A stretch of DNA of 64,000 bases from Grammothele lineata (taxonomy: Eukaryota > Basidiomycota > Agaricomycetes > Polyporales > Polyporaceae). Within the stretch, counting starts at the first letter, position 1, and every line of letters starts with the position of its first letter. Where the stretch lies: assembly GCA_002150815.3 (NCBI GenBank), contig NDFF03000028.1, positions 1 to 64,000 on the forward strand. The letters run 5' to 3'. A model generated the notes under the pieces. The model had not been told where the DNA came from and searched no databases. It saw only the letters and a list, made by a program, of their open reading frames with translations. The translations under genes and the position numbers were made by a program. Positions 46,548-58,672 of the stretch are shown in pieces.

Positions 46548-47641
46548 TCACTCATTGGTGTCGTAGTAGTCCTCCACTGTCCCGTGAATGGAAACAGAGT
46601 CCGTCTCCGACTGTCCGTCATCGCCGGAGGTGTCCGAAATAGTGAAAACAAATTCCGCTCCAACGTCCGCGAGAGAATCACTGCTGGCATCGTCCGAGGC
46701 CACAGGGCGTAGGCCAACCGTAACGCCTACAAACATGAAACAAACGTAAATGGAAAGGCGCGATCAGGAGTAGCGCAATTAGCAGTCTCACAGGGTGTCG
46801 GTCCTGGATGTGCAGACGGGTGTCCAGCATTGCCGGACTGACGGGAAGAAGAGTCGTCAACAGCGGTGACAGTAGCACGCATAGTGATACTGTATGCTTT
46901 GTGCGCTGAGAAGGGGAGTCAGCTTCAGTTCGACGTCTTCGCCGAGCAACTGGCGCTTACGGTCGAGCGACACCGGGAACTCCATAATTTGTCCAGGAGC
47001 TAGTTTGCGATTCCGCACATCGACGATGATTTGTTCCACATCACTCGCCACAGCTATAGTAGAGCCCGTGGTTAGTCAGGCATGCGAGTAATGGAACACG
47101 AAGACGGCTTAAAGAGCTCACGTTGACTTCGATCGCCAGTGGCAGCTGCGTTCTTCTCTGCTTGTTGTTTATTCAACCGATCGCTCTCCGCCTGTATAGA
47201 CGCTATCTATACCGAAAGTCTCTGAGATCACAACGGCCACTTCTTGAGCTTAGTGCATACCTCTACTGTACGTCTTAAGGTTACACTGAGACTGTAAAAC
47301 TTGTGCGCATTTAAGACGCATTTGAAGTCGCCGTGTTTGAAGACATGCGACCAACGCGCTTTGCTCATGTCAGCTAGCTGCGAGGCCCTCTTCAGCCTAC
47401 GATACACCGTAAGCTTGGTAAACAAGGGTCATCTGGATGATTAAGATAAGATACATGATACGCACCGATCATATCGGTGGGCAATGCCATTCATTGCGTC
47501 ATGCGGAATGATATCCTCATCCCGCTTGATGATCTCTCTAACCATGCGCTCGTTTTCAGAGGCCCGCTGGACCATTTGTGATGGGGAAAAATGAACAACC
47601 ACTTTGGCGCCGAGGTTGATCACTGGAGTGATGACATCCAT
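46548..47641 (-). CDS. Unknown 255-residue protein, six exons
   Basis: Exons 47641-47466, 47396-47261, 47191-47122, 47053-46961, 46905-46792 and 46726-46548 join in consistent phase. The N-terminal half is helical (QMVQRASENERMVREIIKRD, RLKRASQLADMSKARWSHVF) and leads into a likely coiled coil (ESDRLNKQQAEKNAAA). Next comes a beta-rich module (DVEQIIVDVRNRKLAPGQIM, HKAYSITMRATVTAV). The tail is very acidic, ending DSVSIHGTVEDYYDTNE. No signal peptide or membrane helix is seen. An apparent frameshift near 46915 disappears once the 55-nt intron 46906-46960 (GTAAGC to CTCAG) is removed. I do not recognise the family. Confidence 0.7.
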
Positions 47642-47768
47642 GGGGGAGTGCGCGAAGGGAGAAGGAGGTGAGACAGGCAGTTGAGCACAAGAGGCTGTCG
47701 TGGACGTGTCTTATACCAGATAGCGACGTGCTTCCGCGTCAGACTCGTCGAACCCCGAGCAGCACGTA

Positions 47769-48112
47769 TTAGCTTACTATAGACACGCATCGTCGTATAC
47801 CGATGGAACGGCGCTGAGACGGTGCTCCTTGTTCACGACTGGCAGTTGGTGTACACATGGTGGCCCCGCTCTGAGAAGCTTTAGCGCATCACTCACAGCC
47901 TGAACAACGTACATACTACTTACCTCCTCGGGGGATGCGCCGCGGTAGCAAGTCCGATTGGGAACAATTGGGTAGTGAGATGTTCCGTCCGGCATGTCTC
48001 CATGTTCCGCCGAGAAGTGTGAGGCCATTGTCGTTGCCAGGTTCGTTGTGGATGACTGGTGCTGTTGATCAAAGCCGCTGTCTGCGTCTGTGGGTGTCAA
48101 GTGTGAGAGCAA
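47769..48112 (-). CDS. Possible small gene, two exons, unknown
   Basis: Exons 48112-47924 and 47870-47769, joined by an intron with GTAAGT and CTCAG ends, give 96 residues (MLSHLTPTDADSGFD to RRCVSIVS). The first exon is Ser/Thr/His-rich, the second Arg/Ser-rich. It lies upstream of the six-exon gene on the same strand and just left of kinase paralogue D, so it could instead be leader sequence of one of them. No homology is recognised. Confidence 0.35.
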
Positions 48113-48246
48113 TGGTAAATAGAGGTAAACAAGTCGTAGGGGGTGAAAGTTGACGAACGTTGAAACGTTGGCGGCAAAGCCGTCCCTCTACATCCTGGCC
48201 CTTGCTGGCATTCGTCCGCACTTCGCGTTCCTCCCCCCACGCGACG

Positions 48247-49567
48247 ATGGAATACGCTCAAAAACTCCCATACCCCTACAGGCATACAGATGTCTATGGC
48301 GGGCGTCTACCTGCGGAACAACTATGGGTTCACCACCACGCCTGGCTGGAAGAACGTGGCTACAAACTTCGGCCCCGTTTCCACCCAGACTGGAAGCCAT
48401 CGTGGTTAGGAACAAAACAGCATCCAGATAGTACAGAGGATGGGGTGGAGCTACCAGTATGTTCACTTCCATAATTGTCATTCTTTCTGTTCACGCGAGT
48501 CTCTTGATAGGTCTGGAACGTCACAGATGCAGTTCGAAAATCTGACGGCCGTGTCGTGGCTATCAAAGCGTTTGTCAGGGAGAGGCATCCTGTTGAGGCC
48601 GAGATAACTCAAATGTTCTCCCTCGAACCGCTTGCATCCGACCCTCAGAATCATTCTGTACCCGTATTTGAGGTGCTACAGTCTTCGCTGAAGGACGGTG
48701 TCCACTTCATGATCATGCCCTATTTGCTGCTGTTTCAAGACGTAAGGTTCGAAAGCGTCGGAGAAGTAATGGATTGTTTTAAGCAGTTGTTTGAGGTTCG
48801 TTTCGTGCATTCTGGGCTTGAGGGTCTGCTGATGCTGGTTGAAATACAGGGATTGCAGTTCATCCATAATCATCATGTAGCGCACAGGTGAGCAATGCCG
48901 TTGCCGCTCTCGCTCAAAGTATCTGAAGTCTACCAATAGGGACATTACGATGCTGAACGTCATGATGGACCCGGCCCCGCTCTTCTCGGAGATACCTCAC
49001 CCCGGCGTACCCCGTATGTGTTACGACTTTCAACACAAAGTTAAACGGTATACGCGTACCTCCCACCCCACCAAATACTACTTCATCGACTTTGGCATGG
49101 CTTCTCGTTATGAGCCGGACAACCCCAACCCCCTCGAGCCACCCATCATCGGTGGCGATAAGACTGTCCCCGAGTTTCAGAGCTCGGTCGCTCTTCACAA
49201 TCCATACCAGGTTGATATCTATTGCCTCGGGAATATGATTCGCGTCAACTTCCTCCAGGTTAGTATATCTCACCCAGTCCGTCGTTCTTTGATGACGTTT
49301 GAGTAGGAACGTTACGGCTTCGACTTCATGTCGCCCCTCATAAATGATATGGTTCAAGATGATCCTTCAAAACGGCCTACCATTGACCAAGTCGCTGCTA
49401 GATTTGCTGATATACAATCTAAGTTGCCATTTTGGAAGTTGCGTTCGCGGGTCGTGGAGCGTGACGACTGGGCTATCTTCACCCCATACAGGGTGGTCAG
49501 GCATGCGATTCGTACGACCGGATACGTCCTAACCCGCAAGCCTGCCATACCGTCTATGTCCCCTTGA
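48247..49567 (+). CDS. Kinase-like protein, paralogue D (canonical catalytic residues)
   Basis: Five exons (48247-48456, 48511-48795, 48850-48887, 48940-49258, 49307-49567) give 370 residues. The family N-motif is diverged (GYKLRPRFHPDWKPSW). VVAIKAF carries the Lys, FMIMPYLLLF the hinge, VAHRDITMLN the catalytic loop and YYFIDFGMASRY the DFG, followed by GGDKTVPEF. It is the best match to a canonical kinase among the four but the most diverged in sequence. Exon sizes 285/38/319 equal those of paralogue C. The C-terminal region keeps SKLPFWKLRSRV but loses the following F-Y-R-x-P motif. Function is unknown. Confidence 0.87.
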
Positions 49568-49920
49568 TGTTTTTGCACTCGTTGCATCATGGATCCTCCG
49601 GCATGCGCTTCTACATCTGTCACTCATAATCTACGCTCTGTTGTATATTTTGTATATATACCATCCTCTTTGTTGTATGTCATCTGCTCTCAATCTGGCC
49701 GGAGGGTCTAAGTCATGTAAACATGCGACACCGGAGTATAGAGTATATTCATGTCCCGTTTGTGCGTGTCGATGTTAAGCAACAACCTTACAGTTGCTCC
49801 GGGCCGCACTGAATCCTGTGTGCTTCCCTTGGCCTCCCACATGAGCGGCTTAGACAGCGATTGAACCGCCAAAATCCCGAATACTAGCAGCGTCTATAAT
49901 ACACAATTTTCTACTACAGT
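49568..49920. other. Convergent intergenic
   Basis: These are the 3' regions of kinase D and MVD1; nothing else is seen. Confidence 0.6.
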
Positions 49921-51236
49921 CTATGCTGACTTCGGGAGACCATTGGCACCGAGCAACGCCTCCTCCTCACCAAGCGTCCTCGGGCCATCACCGACACGGG
50001 TGTGGATCAGGCCCTTCACCGCCCCGACGGCGAATGGCTTCGCAACCGCTTCGTTGAAGCCCGGGACGGTCTTGCCCTCAACGCCAGCCGCACCAAATAG
50101 GCTGAAAGGATCCTTGAACGCATCCGCCTGCGGGAAGTACTTGACGATCATCTCGACAATCTCCTTCAGGTTCTCTTTCGGAGCATAGATGACCGCGTTC
50201 GGACCAGCGTCGTACGTGTACGCAGCCTTGAGCTTGCCGCCCGCTGCGACGGCGACGCGGTTGTACTCGACGACGAGGGCGATGATCGCACGGGAGACGT
50301 CGTTCATGTAGAAGATGGGCGGGTCCGTGTCAAGCGCGACGGCGTGGAACTGGTTCGAGTCCTGCATCGTAATCCGCGCGAAGGCGTCGAAGTCGCGCGC
50401 GCGGATCGCGTCCGAGATCGCGGCCATGCGCGCGGGCACGACGTGCGCGATGCGGTGCTGGAGCAGCGGCGAAGTCTCGACGGTGCGCTGCATGCCCGAG
50501 GGGGAGGAGGTGCCCTTCTTGTCGTCAGAGACCACGCAAATGAGGGCATGGATGTCGGGCCAGTGCTCGCGTGGCGCAACTTGGACCGCGTACGAGTCGA
50601 GCCCGTCTGGGCTGGAGCCCATCTCCCAGGCGACGAAGCCGCCGAATAGGGAGCGGCATGCGGAGCCGGAACCCTGGCGCGCGATGAGGGAGAGGCGGGA
50701 TGCGTCGGCGGGGAGCTTGTAGAGGGCGGCGAGGGAGGCGACGAGGGCGGCGAAGCCGGACGCGGAAGACGCGAGACCGGCAGCGGTGGGGAAGTTGTTG
50801 CGGGAGCAAATGTGGACTGGATATGCAGAAATCTTGGACGTATCGGTACAGACCACCGCAAAGACAGTTGGGGAAAACATACCTTGGGGAGAGATGCATC
50901 CTTCTCCTCGAGCTCTTTCCGGAGCGCCCTCATCTCCTTAATACAGGTCGCGAGCCTGCCGCCATCCTTGATCTCCTCCTCGATTCCATTGAGCCAGAGG
51001 CGATCCTTCTCGAAGGAGGGATCTGCGCGAGAGGTCGTCGTGGAGCGGAGGTGATCTTGGTCGAGCGTGACAGAAAGGGACGAGTTGGTGGGGAGGATGA
51101 GTTTCGTGTCGCGCTTGCCCCAGTACCTGATGGACGTCCGTTAGTCAAAATCGCGTGTGGATCTGGAGCAGACGGATGCGCACTTGATGCACGCGATGTT
51201 CACGGGCGCAGACGCAGTGGCTTGGTAGACGGACAT
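49921..51236 (-). CDS. MVD1: Diphosphomevalonate decarboxylase
   Basis: Three exons (51236-51184, 51126-50883, 50832-49921) give 402 residues, the usual length. Landmarks are NIACIKYWGKRD and LPTNSSLSVTL at the N-terminus, the GHMP-kinase ATP loop FPTAAGLASSASGFAAL, GSGSACRSLFGGFV, and YTYDAGPNAVIY with the catalytic Asp region. The enzyme converts mevalonate diphosphate to isopentenyl diphosphate with ATP and release of CO2, the last step of the mevalonate route to sterols and terpenoids. The second intron must end at GTCCAAG, giving I-S-A-Y-P-V-H-I; the nearer CCAG gives a wrong frame. It diverges from CCR4. Confidence 0.97.
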
Positions 51237-51831
51237 TGTGGCAGAGGGAGGTGACGTGGCCAGCAAAAGGCGGGAGGCGGAGGGCTTAAGTAGCGAGGAG
51301 GGAGCATTGCACGATGTCTTGAAATCTTGAAATCGTACGGCTTGTCTAGACGAGTTGCCATATAAGGCGACCGGCGATTGACTGGTCAATTTACGCTCGA
51401 CGCGGAGGACGGACACGCGCCGGGTGCGACGCAGATGCGAGGCGACAATATTCACTGGCTCTGGCTCTGGGACGCGATGGACACGGAGGAGTCGTGCGAG
51501 AGCGAGGGCGCTGCCGGCCGCCGCTGTTGCCGGTCGCGCGAGGGCGACAGAAGGGGCGGACACTGCGGAGGAGCGGCGGGGACGCTCGGCCTCGTCGGAG
51601 GCGCTGTCGGCGCGGAGAGCTTAGTCAGCCGAGGGCGGCGTGGAAGAGCGGTGCTCGTCATCGTCGGGAGCGACAAACACTCCACGCTCGCTGTTGTTCA
51701 CGACGCCCACGACCATCTCCTCCCCTTCCCCTCTTCTTCCCCTGTTTTCATAGTCGTTCTCTCCTCTTCTTTCCCCCCATCCTCCCCCCTCCCAACTGGC
51801 TTTCAGGGTGGCCACGCTCTCTGCCAATGCC
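51237..51831. promoter_or_regulatory. Divergent promoter MVD1 / CCR4
   Basis: This 595-bp region is strongly pyrimidine-rich on the CCR4 side (about 51710-51800), typical of fungal leaders; a CAG just upstream of the CCR4 ATG may end a 5'-UTR intron. Long open frames here are GC-rich artefacts. Confidence 0.5.
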
Positions 51832-54420
51832 ATGTACTATCCTCAACAGTCCCCGGGCATTGCCCACCAGCTTCCCTCTCACCAGCATCCCGGCCACGAC
51901 CAGACTCCCTGGGCAAGACGTCCAGGCTATGGGCCGGCGAACAACGGTCAACCCCCAACCTCGCCCGCCTATCCCCTCTTCGCAAACGGCACTATGACCG
52001 CAATGCAGCACCATCCCCACCAGCATATGCCTGGGCCCCTCACTCACCATCATCACCAGAACTCCCTTTCGCATGCGCATTATCAATCGCCGCCCAATGG
52101 GAACGGTTTGCAAGGCCCCCACGGAGTCTTGGGGCAGGGTGGCTCTCCCGGCGCGATAACTCTCCAGGCGATTACCCCTCACTGGCAGCAGCAGTTGCTC
52201 AAGTGCGAGGTACGTGTCTTGGTTCCGATCTAGTTGATTCTCAGTATCTTGTCTTGTCATCGTCGTCTTCCGTGGTGTCCTCTGCGCCCTGTTCCACCCC
52301 CTCCTTCGAAGACTTCGATCTACTATCCCTCCGCTACTATCTCCTCGTGTGTAGCAAATATGTCCAGTCAGGCTGATGAACACAATTCGTAGATGATCCG
52401 TGCCTCCAAGTCGCCCCACCACCGAGCAAGAGCAAGCGCCATGGCCGCGCGTACTGTTCAGAAGTCCGCCATACCCATCCAGAATCCCAATGCGATCAAG
52501 GTTGTAGCCCCAAACGGGACCGCAAAGGATGGGGAGGCGGCTGCGACAACGTCTCCTTCGGCCAAGTCGCAGGCCGCTTCCGAATCGTCGCCAACCATCG
52601 TAGCCAACCTCGCGAACCACCCTTCCGCCGTCGTGCCACCCGTTGAAATTTCACGCCCGACCGGACCCAAGCCTCCTGGAAACAACTGGCATTCTCTTGA
52701 CATGGGTGGCGTTGGCATCCACAACATCCCTCCGACCTCCGGCCTCTTCTCCTTCACATTCCTCACAAACCTCTACCTCAATCACAACCATCTTACCACC
52801 GTCCCTCCTCAGATTGCGAAGCTTCGGCACCTTGAACTTCTCGACCTCTCTGGCAACCGCCTTGAGACTGTCCCTCCAGAGATCGGCATGTTGACGTTCC
52901 TCAAAGAGCTGTATCTGTTCGACAATCAGCTAAGAACGTTACCTCACGAACTCGGGACTCTGCATCAACTACAGACTCTCGGTGTAGAAGGCAATCCCCT
53001 AGACCTCTCGCTCAAACAGATGGTGCAGAAGGATGGCACGCCGGCACTCATCTCATTCCTTCGGGACTCCTGTCCAATCGCACCCGGCCCCCCAGAGCGG
53101 CAGTACACCGAGTTCATCAGTCCAGCTGAGCGCGAGGCGATGGACAATGACCCGTCCGTCGAGACTTTCACAGTCTTCTGCCACAACATCCTCTGTGAAC
53201 GCTGCGCGACGGAGCGTATGTACGGCTACACGCCTTCGTGGGCTCTACAGTGGGAGTACAGGAAGGACCTCATCATGAACGAGATTCTCGCCCACAACGC
53301 GGATTTCGTTTGCCTTCAGGAAGTCGACAACGCTCAGTACGAAGAATACTTCACCAAGATGCTCGCGCAGCACGACTACGAGGGGGCTCATTGGTCCAAA
53401 CAGCGGTACAAGACGCTGAGCGAGAGTGAGCGGCGTTTGGTAGATGGGTGTGCTACCTTCTACAAGGCGTCGAAGTAAGTACAGTATTTCTTGCCTTCCT
53501 CCTCTATTTTAACATTGGATGATACGACAGGTACACACTCGTTGAGAAGCACCTCGTGGAGTTCAGCCAAGTCGCCATGCAGCGCTCAGACTTCAAGAAG
53601 ACGGAGGACATGTTCAACCGTGTGCTGGGCAAGGACCACCTCGCCGTCATTACGCTGCTGGAGAATAAGGAGACGGGGTCGCGAATCATCATTGCCAACG
53701 CCCATCTCACATGGGACCCTCAGTTCCGCGACGTCAAGCTCGTTCAGACCGCGTTGCTCGTTGAGGAGGTGGAGAAGATCGCCCAGAACTTTGCCAAGTA
53801 CCCACCGCGTCTCCCACCCACACCCTCATCAGCCGCGTCTTCGTCGACCAACCCTTCTTTGACTGAGAACAACGCGTCGTCGCGTCCGCCACCAGTCTAC
53901 TCGGACGGATACAAGATTCCTGTCATCATCTGCGGCGACTTCAACTCGATCCCGCAGAGTGGCGTGTACGAGTTCCTCTCCAACGGTGTCATCCCACCAG
54001 ATCACGAAGACTTCATGTCACACGCGTACGGCAAGTACACCACCGAAGGCTTGCGCCACCGCCTGGGCCTCAAGAGCGCGTATGCAGGTATCGGCGAGCT
54101 CCCTATGACGAACTTCGTGCCGACCTTCCAGGGCGGGATTGACTACATCTGGTACTCGACGAACAACCTCTCCGTCAACTCGGTGCTTGGACCGGTCGAT
54201 CAGGGCTACCTAGACAAGGTTGTGGGCTTCCCCAACGCCCACTTTCCGTCTGAGTGCGTATCTCTCCTTGATGCCGCTGTTGTCATTGTGGTGCTCACCT
54301 GTCTGTGTCGTCAATAGTCATTTGGCTATCGTGTCCAACTTCCGCGTCCGTCCGCCGCGAGAGGCCCAGCCTGTTCGTCCACCGCCTGTCTTCCCGGAGT
54401 CGTCGCGGGCGCACACGTAA
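51832..54420 (+). CDS. CCR4: CCR4-NOT deadenylase catalytic subunit
   Basis: Four exons (51832-52209, 52393-53474, 53531-54253, 54318-54420) give 761 residues. A His/Gln/Pro-rich N-terminus (HHPHQHM, HHHHQN) leads to about four leucine-rich repeats (LTNLYLNHNHLTTVPPQIAK, LELLDLSGNRLETVPPEIG, LKELYLFDNQLRTLPHELG), the CAF1/NOT1-docking region. The C-terminal exonuclease/endonuclease/phosphatase domain has VCLQEVDNAQYEEYF (metal-binding Glu), IIANAHLTWDPQFRD, VIICGDFNSIPQSGVYEF, GIDYIWYS and SDHLAIV. It removes mRNA poly(A) tails in the cytoplasm. LRRs joined to EEP distinguish CCR4 from other deadenylases. The frame is intact and length is normal. Confidence 0.97.
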
Positions 54421-57247
54421 CACAGAGGCGAGTACGTTCATGCCTCTCGTCCCCACCCACATCTTCCTTGCTATCCCACTATCACCGCTATCTCTCTTGT
54501 CTTCATTCCTGCACATACTTTTTCGCTGTAAATAATTCACCACTTTCCCCGCTGCGGACATACCCCAACCTGTGTGACTGCAGTGGCTACAATCCTTTGC
54601 CCCTTCCCCTTCCCTCCCTGCCCCCCCCGCATCATTTTCTGTATCAGGTGCCACCGCGCGGCGACTTTGTTGGTTGTGTTGTTCTCTCCCTCGCTCGGTC
54701 TCTCATCCCGCGCCGCACCCCCAACCCTGTGTGATTGTTTGTGTTATTCTTTATAAATTCACGCAATATCGTCCTCTTTATCCGCCGTCTATTACTCCCC
54801 CATCGTCTCCCACCCCCTCCCCCTCTCTTTTCCTCGTCCCCTCTCCCGCTCCTCTCCTCTCGTCGTGTCACTAGCCTCTCCGTCTGCTTGCTTTCCCGTA
54901 CTGGTACATACATACTCTGTCGCGTTCGACCACTCTGCAAAACTGTAGCATGTGCGTGTACGACTCCGTCTTGTTCGATATATAAAATTCCGTTCCAAAC
55001 TCCTAACTTTCTCTCGCGTGAGTCCCGATCGGTTCTATCTCACCAACGGCGCGCTTGTCAAGGGCTCCTGACGGAGTGTCTACTGATCACTGGGGTATCG
55101 GAAATGCAACGGCTGCGCGCAAGGAGACCGGAGACGTATGGGCAACAGTAAGTCCCACTCCGAACGAATGGTCATTGGTTATTGAATGAACTACAACGCG
55201 CGGGTAGATCGTACAATACGACAGAAACGTTTGAACTACCAAAGCCCGCAAAGCTCTTGCAAATGCGTAGTCATAGAAGAACACGCACCAAACGTTATCG
55301 TCTTCCCGCAATGCCGTACTGCCCCTCGTTCCACGTTCCCTTTTCATCTTCGCTCCTATCGTAGGAAGTTGACCGACAGTCGCTCGATCCAGGTGATACA
55401 GATACCGAGAACTAGCTTGTGGATTTAGTGGCGAGTGACTGCGCTAGCCTCTAACCGTCGACGCCGTGTCCTCGTGATAGTGACGGCGCTGATACAGATG
55501 TTCATGAAAGGCGAAGTCGTGATGGGATGAATAGCTCCTTTCTTGTACAGGGCCATTGGCCTTCTGGCGAGGAGAACCGAGAGCACAGTCAACAGCGTTG
55601 AGTACAGCTTTTCTCTAGCTCTCGATGAGCTTCATTCGCCTCTCTGCATCCCGGAATCGATGAAATTCAGTATAATTGAACGCATTGGCTGTAGGCTCAA
55701 TCAGGTAGAAACCCTGAAGAGGCGTATTGGAAGAGGGGCGCACGTAAAATTCATGGGCGTACAATCCACACGTCCTAATACCCGATACCCGCTGCCATGC
55801 AATCGACACATCTTCCAACTATACGACCTTTGGGATAGGACTGCATGCTCGCTGTGGCTTGCGTAGTTGAGTTGGAACCAGCAGGTCTTCTCGTGCTCTT
55901 CCAATCCCCAAATGTTCGACAGCTAGCTGGCAATCCTGGTTTGGGGGTTTACTGACGAGCTTCGTATGTACCTCAGGGATAAATATTTTTCTCCACACTC
56001 AAGGTGACATTGAAGGGTTTCGAAGTCAGTTTTCCAAGCAGCGAAGACCTATGAGCGTAGATAACGTCAGTCGCAACGTTTTCATTACGCCATTGGTGAC
56101 AAAGCTGCCTACTGGGTACCTCGAATGAAGAATGAAGAGCTGCTAGCTTAAGTCGAGATCAGAATTCCCGCCCTCAGATGGCCAGCTGCGTATACTGCCA
56201 CGCCCAAAGCACATTATATACCGGCTCACGCTGCACGGAGCAACATGTGTGGCGGCAATATCGATACACCATAGTAGAATAAGACCTGACCAGTATAAGA
56301 AGTACAAAGAACGTACCCGTCGCATATTTGGTTCGAGTACCTTGTAGTTCTTGAACATAACGGCAAGGTGTTTGGTACGGCATGAGACCTGCCAGTTGGC
56401 ATATGTATACGCAAGGACTTGAGAGCGACCTGAGAAAACATGAGCAGCTTCCATATGTTGTTTCAAACAGACAGAGCGAGCACGAGCGTAGAGTTCATAG
56501 TCGAATGATTAGAGGGGAGGTGAACCTGGATGAACGAGGCCGTAGATATCCTCAAGCCGACTATAAGTCTGGAGTGCCAAGGCCTCAGGGTGAGCGACCG
56601 GTGAGCGCCGCGCGCAGCGCTAGCTTTCGGCGGGTGCCGAGACGGGCCTAACCTGGATAACGCCCACGTGCATACATATGTCGAGTTAAGGCGCTCAGCG
56701 CTGCCTCATCATAGGCGCCGTTGAGAAGTGCTTTCGGACACGTTGGATCTGAATTTCATGTCTACTAGCTCCTTATCGAGGCCAAAGCCTGGAATATCAT
56801 AGCTCAGCTATAGACACGTGTTCTCAAAATATGCGTATGAGAGGTCTTCTCTATGGGAATAATTGTTGTGCTGCAGACAGATGATGCATTACCAGATACA
56901 TCATCCCGAGCGGAATAAGAGATACGCTCAAGACCATGGAAAGTACAGAATAAAGCGCAGCACTAGAGGGAGAACTTGGTGCAATAGCCACATAATCGTC
57001 CCAGCATTCTTGGGTGGAGAGCCGAACAAACTCTTTCGCCCAGTGGAATCAGCTTCGTCAGACTCCGTCATAGCCCTGTTGAAGTTCCATGTCCTCGAGC
57101 TGCAACTGACTGCTACTCGTGCCAGATCTAAACCCTGTGTTCCCTTTCTTGTGCGTACGTTCAATACTTGCGCTAGGAGCTAAAGGGAAGGGGCCTTGAG
57201 ATGCTATAAGGACCTTCGCCTGGCTGCACCCGTCGATTGAGGTCAGG
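54421..57247. other. Intergenic with long pyrimidine tract
   Basis: Downstream of CCR4 about 350 bases (54540-54890) are almost purely C/T on the plus strand, including runs such as CCCCCCCC. The rest to 57247 has no supported gene. Confidence 0.55.
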
Positions 57248-58672
57248 TTAGGTCACGAAATGGGAATTTGAAGGGGAGGCTGGGGTCACGTACCGTGTCT
57301 TGCGCCGCTTGTAGATGACCGCTTCTTTCACGCTGTCCCGGAGATGATGGATGTAGACAAGTGCGCCGAGGGTAGAGCATACGGCAATAACAATGACCAC
57401 CGCCTTGATGATCGTCGCCGAGGTTGGAGTGGCTGAGTGACTCCGTGTCAAACGCCAACAATACAGCCGATACACGAAACAAGAGGCATGAGCACTCACA
57501 GCCATCGTCACCTTGGCTACTGCCAACGTAGACACCTGCAAGCTGCTTCGGAAGACCGAAGACCGCAGCGACGAGGAAGCGCCACAAGGGCATCCCAGTG
57601 GACGCAAAGAGAGCCGTCGTGACTGTTGTTATCATGACTGCAGGTCAGCTAACATCCATCCGGCAGAAATGGCCTGCTCTACTTACAATGTCCTGGGATG
57701 GCGCTGAATCGCATGACGATGGGCACTAAGAAACCGCCCTCGCGCACAACCTCGGCATAAATTGCATAAGTGAGTTCCTTCTCTTCGAACTTTCTGCTGC
57801 GAGTGGTACAGAAGTGCTTGAAGAGCCTGAGGAGGTACAGTCGGTAAGTTCGAGGGTAAGTCAGCCGTTGCACCCAGAAACCCACAGGAAGTTGACCGTT
57901 TCGCCCAAGATTGTCCCAGCAGCCACAATGGCGAAGCCGACTCCGAGACCCCACACGTCCCCACAAATGATTGCGACAACTTCTTGCCCTAAAAGCTGAT
58001 ATGTAACTATCGTTCAGAAATCTACGCGTTGTTTTGGAGAAAGAGGAAATCGCCGTACCGGAGGGAAGGAAATGATGAATATCACGGCAATCGGAATTGC
58101 CCAGGCTCCTGGAGTACTGTCGTGGCTTGTCAGAAAGTGCACTTTCGGATGTAGTAGTCCAGGAGCGCACTTGTACAGCCAATCAGAGAAGGGGCGGAAT
58201 GCATCCTCGATCTTGTGCTGGAGGCCGACGAAGGTAGCAATGAAGGCAATAATGGTGAGAGTAAGCAAAAGAGGAACTGGTAGTAAAGCCTGTCAGACGC
58301 GCCGCGCAATACAAGGTCAGGAAGTTTTTTTCACGCACTTAGACGACGGGGATTAGCATATTGGCGTATGTTGAAAGCGCGCACAAAGTGGGCGACGCGT
58401 GCCTTCTCCGAAAGAAGTCGCGCTTCGGAAGGAGTCGGGCTGGGCGTGCGCGAAAGCTGGCGCACGTCAATAGATACTCCTCCGTCTTTCAGGAGGCCGG
58501 AAGGATCCTTGACGTTGAGGCTTCCAGCCTTGACGGGAATTGGAGCAGCCAAAGTTTGGGACGATCTGCTAGGACCTTCCCGATCTCCCTCGGTGCGCTC
58601 CCTAGATTCGAAGGACGATAGAGATGACAATATGTTGATATGGGGAACGGGGCGTACTGACCAATCAGACAT
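57248..58672 (-). CDS. TVP38: TVP38/TMEM64-family Golgi membrane protein (VTT domain)
   Basis: An intron-rich gene starts MSDWSVRPVPHINIL with a long Ser/Pro-rich cytosolic N-terminus. The membrane domain then follows: IPLLLTLTIIAFIATFVGL, AIPIAVIFIISFPPLLGQEV, AIICGDVWGLGVGFAIVAAG, a re-entrant R-E-G-G-F then R-F-S-A-I-P-G-H-F, LVAAVFGLPKQLAGVYVGS, and a last helix (IIKAVVIVIAVCSTLGALVY). S-F-P-P, the G-x2-W-G region, R-x-S-x-I-P and L-P-K-Q are hallmarks of the SNARE-associated (VTT) family. Yeast Tvp38 resides in Tlg2-containing late Golgi; relatives scramble lipids. The tail is basic (KRRKTR). Introns were placed so that every motif keeps frame. Confidence 0.93.

Noticed and set aside
46850..46960. 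Apparent +1 frameshift in the six-exon unknown gene
   Set aside because: A 55-nt intron (GTAAGC to CTCAG) joins the two frames exactly, so no frameshift is needed.
51378..52376. 332-residue plus-strand frame covering the MVD1/CCR4 promoter
   Set aside because: It overlaps the CCR4 first exon in another frame and crosses a pyrimidine-rich promoter; CCR4 explains the region.
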